Below are positions 24,600-36,639 of a stretch of 64,000 nt of DNA, piece after piece (position 1 is the first letter of the stretch; each line of letters opens with the position of its first letter). The DNA lies in NCBI RefSeq assembly GCF_023065955.2, contig NW_026622764.1:76749333-76813332 (forward strand), read 5' to 3'. The notes under the pieces are model-generated. The model was given only the letters and a program-made list of their open reading frames with translations, was not told where the DNA came from and made no database searches. Source of the stretch: Ursus arctos (taxonomy: Eukaryota > Chordata > Mammalia > Carnivora > Ursidae). Made by a program: the position numbers and the translations under genes.

Positions 24600-24840
24600 G
24601 TTAGAATATAGTCAATATTTTTACTATTATTAATTATTCTGCATAGACTATTTTATATGTAAAGCTAAGTACATTTCTAATTGTTTACTTAGAATAAACT
24701 ATTAAAAGAGTAATTTGGTAGTCAATAGATAGGAACTTTTCAAAATCTCGGTGCATGTTGCCAAAGATCCCCAACAATGTACATGAACGCTGGGTATACC
24801 ATAGCTGTGAGTAAATTTTTTACTGGGAAATAATGGGATT
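24600..24840 (-). mobile_element. Old L1 fragment, minus strand
   Basis: 'tgttgccaaagatccccaac' and the preceding text resemble the inverse of an old L1 ORF2 C-terminal segment. It is strongly diverged. Confidence 0.5.
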
Positions 24841-25419
24841 GTTTTTATTTTAATTCATCCACCTGGTTTTGGATATTTGATTTCTACTATATCTTTCTTG
24901 TCAATGAGATTCACGTTTATTGAGCCTCACATCTGTCCATCAGAATGTGCATGGTCCATTTGCCTGATGCGCTTCCTCGTAAGATGAATTTGCTACAAAA
25001 GAATGGAAGGGGGTTGTCCCTGTCCACAGTACACAAACACATCTGTTGTGGAGTCAGGCAGGCAGTTCTACAACTGAGTCACAGCCACAGCCAGTTGTCT
25101 CTTAAGCCACCTAAGAATTTCCTTGCCATAGTTACGTTTTCATAATTCCTTGCTATATTTATCTCTGGATTGATGGAGGGTTGATGAAGTAATAGGATGA
25201 TATTAAAAAAAAAAACATGTTACACCCTTTCTGGATTGACTACCTGCTTGTAAAATGGTGAAAGGGCAGGAAAGGGAAGGAGAACAAATGGCAGGATGTG
25301 CCTGAGTCTGATTTGACTAGGGCATGACCAAGATAATGATTGATATCTTTATTTTTTCTTCTTAAAAAAAGATGTTTATGACAGACTGATATCACAGCAT
25401 TTATAGATATTTTTAAAGC
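24841..25419. other. Single-copy DNA, nothing recognised
   Basis: No gene or assignable repeat is visible. Confidence 0.4.
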
Positions 25420-25572
25420 ATTGGTGATGGGTGGTAGGGAGGGCACATATTGCATGGTGCACTGGGTGTTACAAGCAACTAATGAATCATCGAACTTCAC
25501 ATCAAAAACCAGGGATGTACTGTATGGTGACTAACATAATATAATTAAAAAAATATTTAAAAAAAAGAAAAA
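25420..25572 (+). mobile_element. Short L1 3' UTR insertion (about 150 bp)
   Basis: 'ttggtgatgggtggtaggga' through 'tgtatggtgactaacataat' and an A-rich tail. Flanks are A/T-rich and no unambiguous TSD is seen. Confidence 0.9.
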
Positions 25573-26174
25573 TACAGTGATACCCAATATCACAAGTAGA
25601 AAAAAAAAAAACACTAGTGACCCAAAATATTTACGCTATTGCTCTATATTAAAATCAGAAATTATATTTTTGTTTTCATGAGAATTCTTGATGTTGAAAT
25701 AACATAAATTGTTATGAAAATAAAATATACATAATAATAATAAAAATAAAGCATTGTTTCAAACAGAAAATATATAATAAATTGAGATAAAATTTCAACA
25801 CGTACAACTCTACAAAGCAATGTCTTAAATTTTTCTTCTTCTTCTTCTTTTTTTTTTTTTAAATGCCCTGTTCTGGAAAACTGTAACATAGAACCAGCAG
25901 TTCCTCCAAGGCATAACAGTGGTATATGAAAAATTTAAAGTCATGTTAAAAGCGTGTTTTTAAGGTTAGATCTGGGATCTGTTGTGAAATCAAAGTAACT
26001 CCCTGACTTACAATATGAGTGTACCAAAACCAAATAAAAATAAGTCCTGTTCAATAATTGTTTGAGGGTTACTAAATCTCAGGACCAATTTCTGTCATGT
26101 CCACATGAAAACTTGCCAACTTGAGAAGTAGAACATTTCACAGATGACTAATTCCGAAGTCTGCTGCTGTTGTT
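25573..26174. other. AT-rich single-copy DNA
   Basis: No gene is supported. It contains A- and T-runs and a short (TTC)n at 25830-25850. Confidence 0.45.
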
Positions 26175-27560
26175 GTTAGTCAACTTTTGGAAGTATAATT
26201 TACATTTAATAAAATGCACACATTTTAAATGTATAGCTGATGACTCTTGACATCTTTGTCAGCACCACTCCAATCCAGATGTAGAACATTTCTCCTATCA
26301 CATAAAGTTTCCTTGTGCCCTTTGCAGTCAATTCTCCCTCTAATTCCCTGCCACAGGCAACTACTTAAGTGATTTCTGTCACTAGAGATTTGTTCTGCCG
26401 GTTGTGGAACTTCATATAAATGTATTCAGACACTGTGAGCTCTTTGTGTTTGGCTTTTTTTTTTTTTTTCCTCTCAGCATGTTTTTGAGAGTCGTCCATG
26501 TTATTGTGTGTTTTGGGAGTTCATTCTTTTAATTGCTGATAAAATTTCCATTGTCTGGACATACCACAGTTTGTCCATTCACCATAGCTGTCCATTCAAC
26601 AACAACAGTAAAAGACTTCTTTTTTGTTGTTGTTTTTTCCAAGTTTTGGTTTTTAAGAATAAAGATGCTATGAACATTTTTGTACAAGCCTTTTTGTGGA
26701 AATGTTATTTCTATTTTTATAAATGGGATTGATGAATCACATTGTAAGCCTAAGCTTAAAATTATAAGAAATGGCCAATCTGCTTTTTGAGGGGGGCTAT
26801 ACCATTTACATTCCTACCAGCAAGTTATGGGAATTTCAGTTGTTCCACATCATTGCTAACACTTCATAAATATGGTCCTTTTTTTTCTTTTCTTTTCTTT
26901 TCTTTTCTTTTCTTTTCTTTTCTTTTCTTCTTTTCTTTCTTTTCTTCTCTTCTCTTTTCTTCTCTTTTCCTTTCCTTTCCTTTTTTCCCTTTTCTTTTCT
27001 TTTTTGTAAGCTCCACACCAAGTGGGGAGCCCAATGTGGGGGGCTCAAACTCATGACCCCAAGATCAAGACCTGAGCTGAGATCAAGAGTCAGACACTCA
27101 ACCAACTGAGTCACCCAGGTGCCCCCATAAAGATGGGCTTTTAATTTTAGCTGTTATAGTGAGTCCGAAGGTACATTAATGCGGATTTCATTTGAATTTC
27201 TCTGATGATGATGTTGAGGATCTGTTCATGTGCTTTTTGACTCTTTATCTAGTTTCATCTGTGAAATTCTATTGAAAGTCATTCATTCTATTTTCAATGG
27301 CTTGTTATCAAGGGTTCCTTATGTATTTTAGAATGAAGCACTTTGGAAGATAATGTATACTGCAAACATTTTCCCCCAGTCTGTGGATAATTTCATCATT
27401 TTCTTAATGGTTCCTGGAAGAGTCTTTCCCTTCTCTTTCATACAAATGTATTTACACTTGGATTTCCTTTTTCTTTGCTTGTCAACTATGACAATGTCAG
27501 GACTTTTAGGGAGTATTGTTCTTTCTACAAAAGACATACTATTCAGACAATCTTAGCTTT
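26175..27560 (-). mobile_element. Old L1 3' part, minus strand, split by a SINEC
   Basis: The inverse L1 3' UTR/ORF2 C-terminus is readable ('tttgtcagcaccactccaat', 'gtcgtccatgttattgtg', 'ccattcaccatag'). It continues after the SINE at 27126 with 'aattttagctgttatagtga' and 'catttgaatttctctgatg'. Confidence 0.85.
26876..27125 (-). mobile_element. SINEC, minus strand, with expanded TTTTC tail
   Basis: The inverse tail is a 120-base pyrimidine microsatellite built on TTTTC/TTTCC units (26880-27005). The SINE body ends 'cacccaggtgccccc'. The flanks 'cataaatatgg' (26865-26875) and 'cataaagatgg' (27126-27136) form a TSD with one mismatch. Confidence 0.92.
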
Positions 27561-28009
27561 TTTTTTTTTTTTTTCACAACTTGCCATTTAAAAAAAGTCA
27601 GTAGGGCTCAGCACTGGTGTTGTGGATTATTTGAAGATCAGGGAAACAACTCCTTTCATGCTTTAAGGCTGAAGATTTATTAAAAAATCCCTGCTTCAAG
27701 GCTTGTGTCTTATCTGCAACTGTTCTGAAGTACCCACTAAAAAGTATAAAATCTACCTATGGGGGTGAAGGTTCAATTGGGGAGGCAAAAAAGGATATGA
27801 CCTAGATGAAAAATGAAAATGCACTTTAATGGAAAGCCCCCAACTTTTCTTTCATACCAAACTCTTCAGCCAGTAGAGAAGGCTGAGATTGCCACATGGC
27901 CATTTTATGACTCAATAGTAATCCTTTCCAATACAAAATTGTCCGTTTTGGGCACCATATGTACTAAAGTTCCATTAGCATCCACAGGCAGAAATTTTTG
28001 GTATGGAAC
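27561..28009. other. Single-copy DNA, nothing recognised
   Basis: No gene or assignable repeat, apart from a T-run at 27560-27573. Confidence 0.4.
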
Positions 28010-28020
28010 ATCTTTTAAAA

Positions 28021-28240
28021 ATCTTTATTTATTTATTTCAGAGAGAGAGAGAGAGCGTGAGCATGGGGGGGAGGGGCTAAGGGAGAGGGAGAATGTAAGC
28101 AGACTTCCCACTGAGCACAGAGCCCAACGTGGGGCTCGAGCTCATGACCCATGGGAACATGACCCATAAGCTCATGACCTGAGCTGAAACCGAGTCAGAT
28201 GCTTAACCAACTGAACCACCCTGGTGCCCTATGTTTTAAA
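28021..28240 (-). mobile_element. SINEC, minus strand, with internal duplication
   Basis: The A-box and B-box regions are diverged. 'ctcatgaccc' recurs around 28141 and 28171 with a 'catgaccca' between them, so a piece near the B-box is duplicated. The flanks 'atcttttaaaa' (28010-28020) and 'atgttttaaaa' (28241-28251) form a decayed TSD. Confidence 0.9.
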
Positions 28241-28251
28241 ACCACCAAATC

Positions 28252-30577
28252 CTGTGTATCCTTGAGGCTTATTCTTACATCCCAAACCCCAGAACTGAGT
28301 GGATCACTGAGCATCCCTTATCATTTCTCTAAAAAGTTGTCATCTTTTGAGCCAGAGTTGTTTCTTGGAATGGCCGTTCAAAAAATTGTTGATGATTACT
28401 TTCTGGTCACTGTCCTTTAGATTTTAATATTCAGAGCTACTAATATGGTCTTTCATAATATTTTGCTGCAATTCACCACACATGGGGCCTGGAAAACAGT
28501 GATGATATTTACTACAAATGAGAATTTGCATAGAAAAAACAGGAATGACCAAGTAATAGAAACAGATTTAAGAAAAGTTGGCTGTTCTGGCTTAAATTCA
28601 TGAGGAATCACAATTTTGTCCTAATAAATATGGACAAAGGGCGTGTGGGTCTGGTACACCACTTGTATTTAGGGTCTGCATTCAGAACCCAGACTAAGGT
28701 GCAAAATTATCTCAAACTTCAGTTGTCTTATCAGACTCACTCTCAACGTATCTGTGAATTTTTTTTCTACATGTTTCAGTTGTACTGTCTTAAGCACCAC
28801 TGTATCAACTTTTCTGGGGATAATATTTTATGTTGGAAAATGCAGAGCAGATTTAAAGGATTTTAAGTGAATGGGTTTATATTGGATATAGATGTACAAA
28901 AATCATTGAAAATCAATTTGCCTTCTTTTTCTTTTCATGGGGGCCAGGAGAGTAATCCAGGGAAACTACTGAAATTTCCCCCTGTTTTCTCTCCTCTCCC
29001 ATCTGAAGCCAGGGCCCAGCCGTTTTGTGAGTGGAACTACCTGCACAATTCACCTGGAGTAATGGGAAGAGACCAAAGCCAGGTAAGTCCTGCTGCATTT
29101 GTGAACAGTCAAGACTGTCTCCACCAAGACTGACCATCTTTGTGACTGCCGTATGGACCTCCCAGGAGAGGAAGAAAAGGGGAATTCAGCTTCAAAGTCT
29201 CCAGGGATGGCCCTCTTACTCAACTCTATTTGTTTTGGAGAAGGGTGAAAACGAGAAGTTTGCCTCTGTGCCAACTATAATTAGTGCCTACAGTAGAGCC
29301 CAAACCACATGTTAGGTGTCTCATCTTCTGTATTCATACTTCACTTGCTTTGCTTCACCTACTTTACTTGAGACAGGCAGACGGGTCATGTCTCCACAGG
29401 GCAGAGAATCCCTGTAAGACCCAAGGCCCAAGCTTCACAGGCCAAGTTCTCAGACTCATTTTGCAATGTGATATGGGAATAAGAGCAGATTCCACTCAGC
29501 AGCAGTAATAGGAAAGGCCACAGTGCCTTTTCCTGTGTATTACCTCTTTTAATCTGAATCCAACCACACACACAAGGAAAAGCAGAGCTGACATTATTAT
29601 CCCCTTTTTACAAGGTAGTATACAAGATTTTTCAGAGGATAGGAGCTGAGTGGCTTTTGTGTTTTCAGCACAGAGCTACAAAACTGTTAGGAATACAAGA
29701 ACAACAGACCTGGGCCCAGTTCTTTCTATAGGAGTTCATATAATTGGAGGTTTGTGATTATCATATTGGGAGCTATGACAGGGCAATCAGGGGTCTCACA
29801 CACTAAGGTTCCATGTATGCTAAGTGGTGTGGAGGAGACTGTATCACATAGTATCCCAGGAGAGAGAGAGATCTCACAAGGACAGAGTAGTTGAAGTCTT
29901 CGCTGAAGACTTGAACTATATTTTGGAGGCAGGGTAAGACTTACATGGGTAGGTAGAAGTGGGAGGGAAACCAGGCTGGGCGCATGATAGGATCAGAATA
30001 CAAATGTCCCATCATATAGCTCTTGTGAGATGGAGAGAAGACCAATCTGCTCGGACCAAATGCTGTGGAAGGAGTCATGGCAAGACAGGATTTCCTTGCT
30101 TTCTGAGTCTGGGAGTGGGTCTGAGTGTCAATCTTCTCCCTGCCTCATGAGGACCTCTGTGTGGAGACATGCCCCAATGTTTGGCGTTCTTTTTACAGTC
30201 CTTGTGCTGTAGAAAATGAATGTGAGATTCTCCATTTCCAGCCTTGTTGCAGTTGGGGATCTGAGTCTGATTTGTGTTGAGTCATCAGACACTCTCCAGT
30301 GGGTCTGGAGCATAAGGGATGTGGAGGTCTCACTCTGCTGCTCTGGCAGGCACAGTTGTGAGGGTGTTCATTCAGTGGAGAGCCCAGGACAAGCCAATAG
30401 CTAGGAGGAAGTCAAGAGGTGGGCCCTGGAGCATCCATTTGCTGCTGCAGATCACAACAGTATAATTGGGTCTGGAGCCAGGAGATATGTTGTGACTTCT
30501 GGACCAGACGGAGTCAGAAGAGAGGTGTTCAGGGCTGGAAGCTTCCAGAACCAGTGGCCTGGTTCTGAGGTGTGACT
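28252..30577. other. 2.3-kb repeat-poor single-copy segment
   Basis: I cannot assign any repeat here with confidence apart from a possible faint L2-like patch near 29850-29990. Open frames up to 94 codons occur on both strands, without domains, signal peptides or splice-site-flanked exons I would defend. A small perfect hairpin (8-bp arms, 3-nt loop) lies at 29894-29912. Confidence 0.45.
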
Positions 30578-30592
30578 TTGGGAGTCATTTCT

Positions 30593-30794
30593 TTTTTTTT
30601 TTTTTTAAGATTTTATTTATTTATTTGACAGAGATAGAGCCAGCCAGCGAGAGAGGGAACACAAGCAGGGGGAGTGGGAGAGGAAGAAGGAGGCTCATAG
30701 CGGAGGAGCCTGATGCGGGGCTCGATCCCAGAATGCTGGGATCACGCCCTGAGCCGAAGGCAGACGCTTAACTGCTGTGCCACCCAGGTGCCCC
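30593..30794 (-). mobile_element. SINEC, minus strand, with 15-bp TSD
   Basis: This young-type SINEC has an exact duplication 'ttgggagtcatttct' at 30578-30592 and 30795-30809. Confidence 0.97.
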
Positions 30795-30809
30795 TTGGGA
30801 GTCATTTCT

Positions 30810-31429
30810 AAACTCTGAGTCTCTTTCTTCAACCTGTACATAATACTGCGAGCTACTGAATATCCTATACTAACTCTCTTCCTGCTAAAACTAAGCTACA
30901 GTGGATTTGTGCTCTGCTGCTGAACGCTCACTGATAACAGCCTGTTTCTTATCTTACACATTGTGACCAGCAGCATACGTTTTCAGCAATTGAGGATAAA
31001 CAACGTCATACAGAAGCATGTTGCTCCCCTTGGAAAAGATTAGGAAGTTGTATTATGGTAGCTCCTAACTGAATTCACTATGGGAGCCAAGACCTAATAA
31101 TGCTTGGCCAGAACTACAGCATACCCAGACAGCCTCTTAGGTGTGTAACCAGGAACTTCTGTAGAATCAGCATAACCATCCTCCCACTCTTGGGTTCTCA
31201 TGGCTGGTTTGGTGCCAGGACAATTACATGCTTCCCAGGAGGCATACTCCTAGGAGAGAGGGAAAATGAATCTCTATGGGATAATTAATCATCTCTTTTG
31301 CATCTAATTTAATCACCAAAGAAATAAAGTTCTCCCACTCTTCTTCTCCTTTCTCCTTCTTCTTTTAAATCAACACATGGGCTTATCTGTCTGGACCTCT
31401 GCGAGGAGCAGACAAATTCTGAACACAAG
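30810..31429. other. Single-copy or unassigned DNA
   Basis: No gene is supported. An 'aaataaagttctccc' polyadenylation-like site lies at about 31320 and is followed by a pyrimidine-rich tract. An LTR was considered and not accepted. Confidence 0.4.
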
Positions 31430-31720
31430 GGGGTGACTTTTCCTCCTGTCGATCGTCCTCCTGTTGCTCAGCAAACGAGCCTCCTTCTGGGTGAGGGAGA
31501 AGGGAAGAGAATCGGTATGTGGGGGGGGGGATGCATTCGTGCCCTAGTTCCGTCCTCACAGGCCGTGGACAGGCGCACGTGGTGTTTGCACCCCCACCCC
31601 CGCACTTGGCGATACTACTGGGTGAGTGTGACGGGTCTGACGAGGAAATTGCACCACTTAAGAACAGTTTACAGAGCGGGGAACATGATTGACGTCTTCG
31701 GAGATCTGCCAGGTTGCCTT
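31430..31720. other. CpG-rich non-repeat segment
   Basis: About 16 CpG dinucleotides fall in roughly 270 bases, against a strongly CpG-depleted background. It includes an E-box CACGTG at 31576-31581 and a CRE-like TGACGTCT at 31690-31697. I do not recognise a repeat. A 127-codon open frame (31433-31816) crosses it but has no domain and runs into the neighbouring L2. Confidence 0.5.
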
Positions 31721-31829
31721 CATGAGGTCTCCCACTTTACTCATAGTGGGTTCTCAGTTTTTGCTGAACTGCATCACATGTTAAACTCCCTCTGCCACAG
31801 GCGCTGCCCTAGCTGAGCCCTCATTACTT

Positions 31830-32345
31830 CTCCTGGTCAGCACTATTGCCATGGCCCTTACTATCTCCAGCCTCCTGGCCTGCCCTCTCCTAAGCACAGG
31901 GTTAATCATGCCACTCCTCTGCTGGCAGCTCCCAGGTGCTCCTCCAGATGACCCTAGCCCATTCTTTCCACCCACCTTCACTATTCCCTCCACCCACTGC
32001 AAACACCTACACCCTACTTGGAAAGCTGATTCACCTTACTCACCTGCCTGCCCTCCACCTGTCTCTGTGAAAGGCTCCCCACGCTTAAGACCTGTTCAAG
32101 ACCCAACTCAAGTATTCCTGCTTCTTCAAAACCTCCACAGTCCTCCCCAGGCCGAATTAATTCTCTCCTTCAATCTGCTACTTAGAACCCCTTTCCTACC
32201 TCCCCTGTAATGCTATTTCTGGCTGCTTTGTAGAATTGTTCATTGTTGGCAGGTCTGGGTCTCTGCCCTAAGGCTGTAAGCTCCCTAGAGTCAGGGACCA
32301 TGTCTTCCTTCAGATCTCTTGCAAAGTGCATCCCATGAAATAGTA
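31830..32345 (+). mobile_element. LINE-2 3' end, plus strand
   Basis: 'ctgttcaagacccaactcaa', 'aaaacctccacagtcctccccaggccgaattaat', 'gtaagctccctagagtcagggaccatgtctt' follow the L2 3' order closely. Confidence 0.92.
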
Positions 32346-32737
32346 GCCTTGAAAGAAGAAAAGTGAGCTGCAGAATATACAGTTTGTCCCCTTCACCCCA
32401 GCTAGGAGCAAGGAGAGGAAACCAAGGGCAAATTTCATCTTAATTTTTAAAAACTCACTTTTTTCCCTGTTTTTTTGTTTGCCTGTTTTTTAAACCGTGG
32501 CACTCCATAATGGAAAAATCTATCTCATCTCACCAAATAGTGATTCCTCTGTTTCAGGGTTTGAGCGATGACTGCCAGTCTGCCTGTCCTGGATATTATG
32601 ACAGGAGCCCTCAACTCTGATCCTGTGATATCACAGTTGCTCCGTGCTCTCTGTGGCTGACACATCCAGAGATAGGCAACCACCAGAGACTTTTGCTCTG
32701 TGAGTTTAGCCCCCTGGGTTCCCAATCTTTGCTAAGC
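32346..32737. other. Single-copy DNA, nothing recognised
   Basis: No gene or assignable repeat is visible. Confidence 0.4.
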
Positions 32738-32860
32738 ATTTAAAAATCCCCTAGGGAACTTAAAAAAAACCTTGAAGTCTCAAGGGTGGGAGCCAGGCAT
32801 CAGTATTTTTTTAAGACCTCCAGGTGATTCTATGATGCAGCAAAGCACTAGGACCTCAGC
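32738..32860 (+). mobile_element. MER5-type DNA transposon relic
   Basis: 'tcccctagggaacttaaaaa', 'gccaggcatcagtatttttt' and 'cctccaggtgattctatga' match the MER5A layout. Confidence 0.8.
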
Positions 32861-33289
32861 CTGATGGCAGAGGCTTCACTGGAGCCACCTGTATGAAATC
32901 AGAAGTATGAACAGCTAGACCTGGACTCAGGCTCCCTTCTCTTGGGAATCAGTATATTCAAGAAGTCAGATTACACCTATGCAGAGGGCCCTGGCACCAG
33001 AAGGGACAAACATGTCTGTGTGCACTCTGATCAGTGCAGGGAGGAGGTTTGAGGGCTTACTGCAGGGAGAGGAGACCACCGTGAAAACAGACCTGATCAA
33101 GAGTTGGGGGGGGCATTGAATGTCCACCTCCGGTATCCGAGTATGGCCATCTGTCAGGCACTCAGGTTCCTTCTCTGTGCATTGGGATCATTCTCCTTGC
33201 TGCTGGGAAAATATTGAGCTGGCCAGTGTAGTGTGATTCCCAGATCTCTGCCTGTCCGAGGTATTTAAGATAATAAGTGGAAGCCAAAA
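32861..33289. other. Single-copy DNA, nothing recognised
   Basis: No gene or assignable repeat is visible. Confidence 0.4.
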
Positions 33290-33500
33290 CCACAAATTTT
33301 TTTTCAAGAACTGTGCCAGGAAAGAGGGATTCCAAAGTTAATAATCAGTAATTACTGCCCTTGAGAATCTGTTAGATAGTAGGGGAGTAGGAACGTGTAA
33401 ATAAATAGTCATACAATGTGATAATTCCACAGGAAAAATTAATATATCACATGCTCAGGTAGTGGTGAAAATAAGTGCTGGCTTAATAAAGTCTTCCTGA
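33290..33500 (-). mobile_element. LINE-2 relic, minus strand
   Basis: 'taaataaatagtcatacaatgtgataattcc' and 'gtgaaaataagtgctgg' fit the inverse of the L2 3' region. Confidence 0.6.
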
Positions 33501-33665
33501 GATGAGCCCAGAACTTGCCACATACCTTACACTTGTATTATCTATGCCAAGTCCAGCGCCCCCTTCACATCCTGCAGATGAGAAAGTTGTCCTCAAAGGT
33601 CATATAACTTGTTGAAGCCCCACTGTGAGTGAGAGGCCCAGGTGGGATTTGACCCCAGTTCCATT
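33500..33665 (+). mobile_element. MIR relic
   Basis: 'cctgcagatgagaaagttgt', 'tcaaaggtcatataacttg' and 'aggtgggatttgaccccagt' follow the MIR order. Confidence 0.85.
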
Positions 33666-34059
33666 GGCTTCCCAACCTCCAGGGCTCATCTGCTGCTCTC
33701 TTGCTTCGTCCTGCAATGGCCCTGGGCTGAGAAGAAACAAGTCAGTTGAGGGTTCAGGGATGGTTCCAGAAGGGAGATAGCTGAATGGATTAATAGAAAC
33801 CACTGGGAGAACAATGATCTCAGAAAGAAAGACAGTGAGGGTGGAGGTTACAGCAGACTCCTAGTATCTGGCATGTAGTAGGCAATGGATGTGCAGTGGG
33901 GTGTTTCAATGGGAAAGATTCCACAAGGCACAGAATGGGGAGGAGTTGTCAAAGACCCATATGTAGCTCCATGTAGGTGGGGGTCAATGCCCAGGGAACA
34001 CTGGGCTCCATATGCAGCTGGAGAAGCAGGCAAGGCCCTCATCACTGCTGAGTTGTGAC
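33666..34059. other. Single-copy DNA, nothing recognised
   Basis: No gene is supported. Confidence 0.4.
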
Positions 34060-34300
34060 CTTTAAGGGGTGCTGGCTTTATCTTATAGGTGAGCAACTCC
34101 ATGAGGAGTTTAAAGTAGAGGGGTGACATGGCCATATTAGCTAGCTTTATAGATATATCATTCAGATATCTGGATGGACTTTAGGGAAGCAAAATGGGGG
34201 CAGGTGATAGAAGATTCTGGAATGGTGTGGGCCTGAACAGAGGTGAGGATAAGGGGATGGGGAGCATAGAATGGAAGTTGAGGGAGGGGCCTTTGTCTTG
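34060..34300 (-). mobile_element. LINE-2 relic, minus strand
   Basis: 'ggctttatcttataggtgag...gagtttaaagtagaggggtgacatggcc' is the inverse of the L2 ORF2 end. Confidence 0.7.
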
Positions 34301-34469
34301 CCTGTCAATATGCCCCTAATCTGGCCCACAGAAGGGGCTCAATAACAATGTACAATCTCTCATTCCATTCAGAGCATGAAAGGGATCAGGAACATTTCCA
34401 GAATATTCAGTGATAAACACACAAGTGACAAGAGGGTGACATGTCCATAGCAGTGGTCCACTCATTTAA

Positions 34470-34632
34470 ACAGAAGGTGATCTATAATTCTACTCTGAGG
34501 TATACCTAGGGGCACTGAAAACACACAGTCACACAAAAACTTGCACATAAATATTCATAGCAGCATATGCATAATAGACAAGAAATGGAAACTACCTAAA
34601 CATCCATCAGTGGACAAATGGACAAATAAATT
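34470..34632 (+). mobile_element. Old L1 ORF2 fragment, plus strand
   Basis: A readable 'KNLHINIHSS' and 'KLPKHPSVDKWTNKLWY' is typical of the ORF2 C-terminal region of old L1s. Confidence 0.8.
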
Positions 34633-34635
34633 GTG

Positions 34636-34712
34636 GTACAGTTCTCCCTTATCTGAGGTTTTGCTTCCATGGTTTTAGTTATCAGTAGTCAACTGTGGTC
34701 TGGAAGCAGATG
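34636..34712. mobile_element. Tigger-like DNA transposon end
   Basis: 'cagttctcccttatctgagg', 'gcttccatggttttagttatc' and 'gtcaactgtggtctgg' resemble the terminal region of Tigger (TcMar) elements with C-to-T decay. Confidence 0.65.
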
Positions 34713-34734
34713 ACCTTCCTTCTAACCTATCATC

Positions 34735-35445
34735 AGAAGGTCAATTTATGTCTCTAGGAATGCATGCATTTCTTCCATATTGCCTAATTTGTTGGCACAT
34801 AGTTTCTCATAATATGTTCTTAAAATTGTATTTCCTTGGTGTTGGTCATGATCTCTCCTCTTTCATTCATGATTTCATTAATTTGGGTCCTTTATCTTTT
34901 CTTTTTTGAAAAGTCTGGGAGAGGGTTTGTTGATCTTATTAATTCTTTCAGAGAACCAGCTTCTAGTTTCATTGATCTGTCCTACTGTTCTTTTGGTTTC
35001 TATTTCATTGATTTCTGCTCTAATCCTTATTATTTCTCTTCTGCTGGGTTTAGGCTTTACTTGCTGTTCTTTCTCCAGCTCCTTTAGGTGTAAGGTTAGC
35101 TTGTGTATTGGAGGATTTTCTAATTTTTTGAGAAAGGCTTGTATTGCTATGAACTTCTCTCTTAGGACAGCCTTTGCTGCATCCCAAAGGTTTTGAACAG
35201 TTGTGTTTTCATTTTCATTTGTTTATGTGAATTTTTTAAATTCTCCTTTAATTTCCTGGTTGACCCATTCATACTTTAGTAGGATGCTCTTTAACCTCCA
35301 AGTATTTGAGTTCCTTACAAATTTCCTCCTGTGATTGAATTCAAGTTTCAAAGCATTGTGGTCTGAAAGTATTCAGGGAATAATCCCAATCTTTGGTACC
35401 AGTTGAGACCTGATTTGTGATTCAGTATGTGATCTATCCTGGATC
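34735..35445 (-). mobile_element. L1 ORF2 fragment (end of endonuclease to RT start), minus strand
   Basis: The minus-strand reading corresponds to the linker between endonuclease and RT (plus-strand 'ccagcttctagtttcattgatc', 'tttgctgcatcccaaaggtt', 'agcattgtggtctgaaagta'). The same part of ORF2 is present at about 5200-6020 on the plus strand. Confidence 0.92.
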
Positions 35446-36639
35446 TGAACTAGAAGGTGTGCTTGGAGTCAGTGGATGCCATCTGCTATCTCTGCTGTTT
35501 GGGAAATGGGCCCCAGAAACTCAGTTCACATCGGCTGCGCCAGAGCCTCAACAATGCCCAGGTGGGAGTCCTTGGAATCTGGCCCTGAGAGCACATTCTC
35601 GCCAGGAAGCCAGGCTTTGTCAGTGTCCTGTGTTGGTTGGGCAGTGTATAATGTAAAGTTGCATTTCAGCAGGAGATAGAGAGTACATTCTGAGGAATGG
35701 AGAATAATTTAGGTCTTGTGGAGAACACAAATAGAATGAAATAGACACTAAGCACCATTGTTCTGAAAAAATTCTCATGTTTCTTCCAGTTAATTTACTA
35801 TTCTTTATGCAGAATTTTCGTGCATGTTTAAAAAATTAAATGTACACACAAGTTTCAAAACATTTGTGAGAATGTCACACCTTTTTTTCCTTGCTGATAG
35901 TTAATATCGACAATGACCTCACAACCAAATATGGTCATTTTCTTTATCCAGAGGCATAGAAAACTCATCAGTCCATTGTAGTTTTGAATATAGAAATGGG
36001 TAAGAGGAGGCTGGATCCTGCAAATTACCTACTGGGAAAGATCAGAAGCAGAAACCAGTGAGTCACCAGATGAAATGAAGCTACCTGCAACATCCTTGTC
36101 TGAGTACGTCTGTTACTGCCTCTTGGGGGCCTTCTAGAGCCCCCCACCCCTACCCGCAGCCACATCACTTGGGCTCTGACCTTTTCCCTGTCTACTTGCA
36201 GCTAGGTATTTGGAGAAGTTATAGCTACTACCTTAACTTGGGCCCCAGACCATAGCTAGTTATACAATTTTTTGAGAATGTGACTTTGTAAATAAGACTC
36301 AGCTTAGCCTGCAGACCAAGATGAATTTTAATATAACCCCAGCACTGTGGAATCTCTTCTTTCCTGGAGCATGACTGTGATGGATGTGTGAGGACTGGAG
36401 GTATTTCAAGGGAGACACACAGCAGGGGCCAAAGCAGTTCTGGAATGTGTCCAAGCCCATAGCTAAGGGCTAAGTAAAATAAGATTTCCAGGTGCCATTT
36501 ATACCTATGTGTGGTGATAGCAATACAATAAGAAGTGAATTATGTCAAGTTCAAAAACTAATCTAAACTTATACTTTGAGAGTAAAGATATTTATGCAAA
36601 TAAGAAAATGAATGATGAAGTTAATTTTGATCTCCTAAG
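35446..36639. other. 1.2-kb single-copy segment
   Basis: No gene or assignable repeat is visible. Open frames near 35417-35679 have no domain and no protein-like composition. Confidence 0.45.

Noticed and set aside
26880..27056. Phe/Leu/Ser-rich 89-codon frame
   Set aside because: It is the translation of a TTTTC microsatellite in a SINE tail.
28600..28866. 88-codon frame in repeat-poor DNA as a possible exon
   Set aside because: There is no domain and no convincing splice sites, and codon composition is not protein-like.
29894..29912. Hairpin with 8-bp arms 'aagtcttc'/'gaagactt' and 3-nt loop
   Set aside because: It is too short and isolated to distinguish from chance in 64 kb.
30961..31424. 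Possible LTR (TG...CA ends, AATAAA near 31320, pyrimidine-rich end)
   Set aside because: There is no flanking target duplication, no primer-binding site after it, and no match to an LTR family I know.
31433..31816. 127-codon plus-strand open frame in the CpG-rich segment
   Set aside because: It has no recognisable domain, runs close to the L2 and has no visible splice or promoter context; the length is compatible with chance in G+C-richer DNA.
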